From: Ustilago trichophora
Taxonomy: Eukaryota > Basidiomycota > Ustilaginomycetes > Ustilaginales > Ustilaginaceae
Assembly: GCA_900323505.1 (NCBI GenBank)
Contig: OOIN01000007.1
Span: 1,178,001 to 1,242,000, forward strand
Direction: 5' to 3'
Length of the DNA: 64,000 bases
Both the position numbers and the translations under genes were made by a program. The notes beneath the pieces are model-generated. The model saw only the letters and a list, made by a program, of their open reading frames with translations, searched no databases and was not told where the DNA came from. Below are positions 62,242-64,000 of the stretch, piece by piece (within the stretch, counting starts at the first letter, position 1; every line of letters begins with the position of its first letter).

Positions 62242-63502
62242 CTTGAATGTGATTACGAACTGTTGAGTATGATAGGATGAAAGTGTATGTGTGTGTGTGG
62301 TATGGTGACAAGAGGAAACGCCGACGATGCTTCGGCCTACTTGCATATATGTAGATCGAAAACACAAACGACTCTGGACAGGCTGGAGAGAATGCACAGA
62401 CCCAAAGGCGAGGCGAGATGGCCGAATCCATGGCTAACGAGCACGTAGAACGAACCGAAGCTGGCGCTCCAAGTGCGTGCAAGCTTGCAAGCTTCTCTGT
62501 GCGGGGATGCTGGCAACAGGCGTGGGGGAACAAGGAAGTGGAAAACACGGGGAAAGCGCTCCCTCTCTCTCTCTCTCTCTCCCTCTGTCTCTGTGTCTGT
62601 CTCTGTCTCGTGTCTTGCTCTTTCCGTGTAATTCGCCGAACCGAGCCAAGTATAAGCGACCAATCCTGCGCCTTGGATTTCCACTGCTACGCCGGACCTG
62701 GCCACTGCATCCTTTTTTCTTTTTTTTCTAGGGCTCAGCTTCGACTAAGACATGTTATGTTGTATATACTATCAAGACGGCAGTATGAAGCGTTAACGAG
62801 GTAGCAGAATGGGGTACTGATGAATACGGGCTGAGGAGGAAGAGGGCAGAACAAGTGAGAGCGAGTCAAAGTGGGGGGCGGCAAAGTGGCGGCGGCTCCG
62901 CTTCGACTCTCTTGCGCCCCGAATTTGATCCAAACTTGTTCTACTGTGTGGCTTAACATAGTCGAAAACCGCGCGCGCCGGGACGGGATCGACAACGCCA
63001 AGCTGTCCACCGCAACCTTGTTTGCTGCCGCTCCATCGACCCGTCGGCTTACCATGCACGTCATGCCTCACCTTCCATACACTGCAGTCTGCAATTAATT
63101 GCCAGTTACAAGATGTGCAACACTATTGCGATCTTACGTAGTGATGCTGCAGCAGAGATGATTGAGATCAGGGAGGTGCGAGCACTGGAAGGCACAACCA
63201 CACCTCGGCAAGGGTGACAGCTCGCTTAGGCTTCTCGTCTTCGATTCAAGATCTGCCAACCGCGTACACCATCAATGCATGAGTGTCTAGCCGCTCGTAC
63301 AGTACATTCCCGCAACCATCCTCAGCATCGTTGTTACCGGACTCAGATACAAGATGACTGCAATTTGAAATCTAATTGCAAGCAAGCCATAACATTAATC
63401 GTACAAGAGGGAGATAACCAACACAAAACCAAGAGCGCTGAAAAAGGGGAAAGTGATGCTCGAAGCCCTATCCCGGGCGAGCAAAAGTTTGCCGCCACAG
63501 GA
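62242..63502. other. Intergenic region between Ilv3 and expansin-like genes
   Basis: 1.26 kb in tandem (-,-) arrangement, mainly the Ilv3 promoter. A CT tract lies at about 62561-62600 and a T-rich block at 62712-62728. A single GTACAGTAC half-motif is at 63297-63305. No gene is recognised. Confidence 0.55.
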
Positions 63503-64000
63503 TTAAACAAACGACCATTGGATATCAATGACACCAAGATCAGGATTCGCGAGCTCTTTGAAGAGCGACGGGGTCATGTCTAGACTGGTACGGTGGCAGC
63601 CGGGGCACAAATCGGCCACTTGAGCATTGGCACATTTGCTACCGTGACAGACGCGAACACTTTTGAAACAGTGAGAGCCGCCTTGATAGATGTCTGCCGA
63701 GAGGGCGACGATCTTATCATTGACTGTATTCCATTTGCCACAGGATCCTTGGTTGGGTTTGAAGAATGTGCCCTTTCCACTGTATTTGCCACCTTGGGTG
63801 GCGTGGAGGTGGTTTTTCTTCTTGTGACTCGAACGACGGCCAGAGTGCTTGCTGGATCGATGGTGCGACTTCTTCTTATGATGTTTGCCACGAGGTTCAA
63901 GTTCGTCCGAGGCTTCGTCATCTTCATTGTCGTCGACTTCAATGTCGACTTCTTCGACAATCTCCTCGTCGCGCTTCTCCAGCGAGAAGTTGGCTACTGG
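63503..64000 (-). CDS. Secreted expansin/RlpA-like double-psi beta-barrel protein (5' end outside the window)
   Basis: Partial gene: 165 C-terminal residues from the window edge to the TAA at 63503; the start lies beyond 64000. The visible part begins PVANFSLEKRDEE, where LEKR-D looks like a Kex2 processing site after a propeptide. An acidic stretch (EEVDIEVDDNEDDEASDELE) and a Lys/His/Ser-rich linker (GKHHKKKSHHRSSKHSGRRS) follow. The last 95 residues form a barwin-like/RlpA domain: SGKGTFFKPNQGSCGKWNTV, NDKIVALSADIY, SVRVCHGSKCANAQVADLCP, GCHRTSLDMTPSLFKELANP and LGVIDIQWSFV. Cysteine spacing and the VADLCPGCHRTSLDMTP block are diagnostic. Such proteins are secreted in fungi and include expansin-like and plant-interaction proteins. 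The signal peptide should lie just outside. Confidence 0.85.
   Translation of the reverse strand, partial: PVANFSLEKRDEEIVEEVDIEVDDNEDDEASDELEPRGKHHKKKSHHRSSKHSGRRSSHKKKNHLHATQGGKYSGKGTFFKPNQGSCGKWNTVNDKIVALSADIYQGGSHCFKSVRVCHGSKCANAQVADLCPGCHRTSLDMTPSLFKELANPDLGVIDIQWSFV

Overview
The window reads as a gene-dense stretch of nuclear chromosome from a basidiomycete, most likely a smut fungus (Ustilaginales: Ustilago, Sporisorium, Moesziomyces and relatives). Three things point there: short GTAAGT...(C/T)AG introns of about 80-140 bp inside otherwise long open frames; housekeeping proteins with large low-complexity inserts; and a cytosolic fatty acid synthase whose beta and alpha chains are fused in one polypeptide, an arrangement I know from Ustilago. 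The genus cannot be fixed without a search. I see no operons, CRISPR arrays, rRNA or convincing tRNA genes, and no intact transposon.

Layout. 0-8.5 kb: acyl-CoA-binding protein (+), PP2A scaffold subunit A (-), SAGA subunit Ada3/Ngg1 (-). 8.5-14.3 kb: oxysterol-binding-type lipid transfer protein (+), RNase P/MRP subunit Pop3 (-), Rag-type GTPase Gtr2 (+). 14.3-24 kb: dysferlin-domain peroxisomal membrane protein of the Pex28-32 group (-), RNA polymerase III subunit Rpc37/RPC5 (-), organelle-targeted NDP kinase (+), Lsm1 (-), Ubc8/UBE2H E2 enzyme (+), LETM1-domain mitochondrial protein (-). 23.9-27.3 kb is gene-poor. 27.3-40.1 kb: the fused type I FAS (+), 3,894 residues in three exons with an unusually long first intron. 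41-47 kb: transmembrane RING-H2 ligase (+), unrecognised CC-anchored serine-rich protein (-), Pal1 morphogenesis protein (-). 47.1-50.5 kb is gene-poor and holds a decayed coding frame and a minisatellite. 50.5-62.2 kb: leucine-rich-repeat protein with a PP1 docking motif (-), splicing factor Cwc2 (+), GST-fold protein (+), histidine methyltransferase Hpm1 (-), dihydroxy-acid dehydratase Ilv3 (-). The right edge cuts into a secreted expansin/RlpA-like double-psi beta-barrel protein (-).

Most genes are ordinary housekeeping genes with no sign of a dedicated gene cluster. Lipid functions recur (ACBP, OSBP-type carrier, FAS, peroxisome membrane protein), but their neighbours are unrelated, so I treat this as coincidence. 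FAS and ACBP plausibly act in sequence (making, then binding, acyl-CoA). Gtr2, and possibly the CC-anchored protein, belong to TORC1 amino-acid signalling.

The points most worth a second look are: the FAS ketosynthase, which lacks the long loop of the yeast enzyme and has a changed HGTST motif; the 1,021-bp FAS intron with an antisense ORF; a palindromic TACTGTACAGTA motif recurring at five intergenic places; an altered G3 motif in Gtr2; an amber-riddled coding relic at 48.5-49.15 kb; and the Kex2-type processing site in the partial expansin-like protein.
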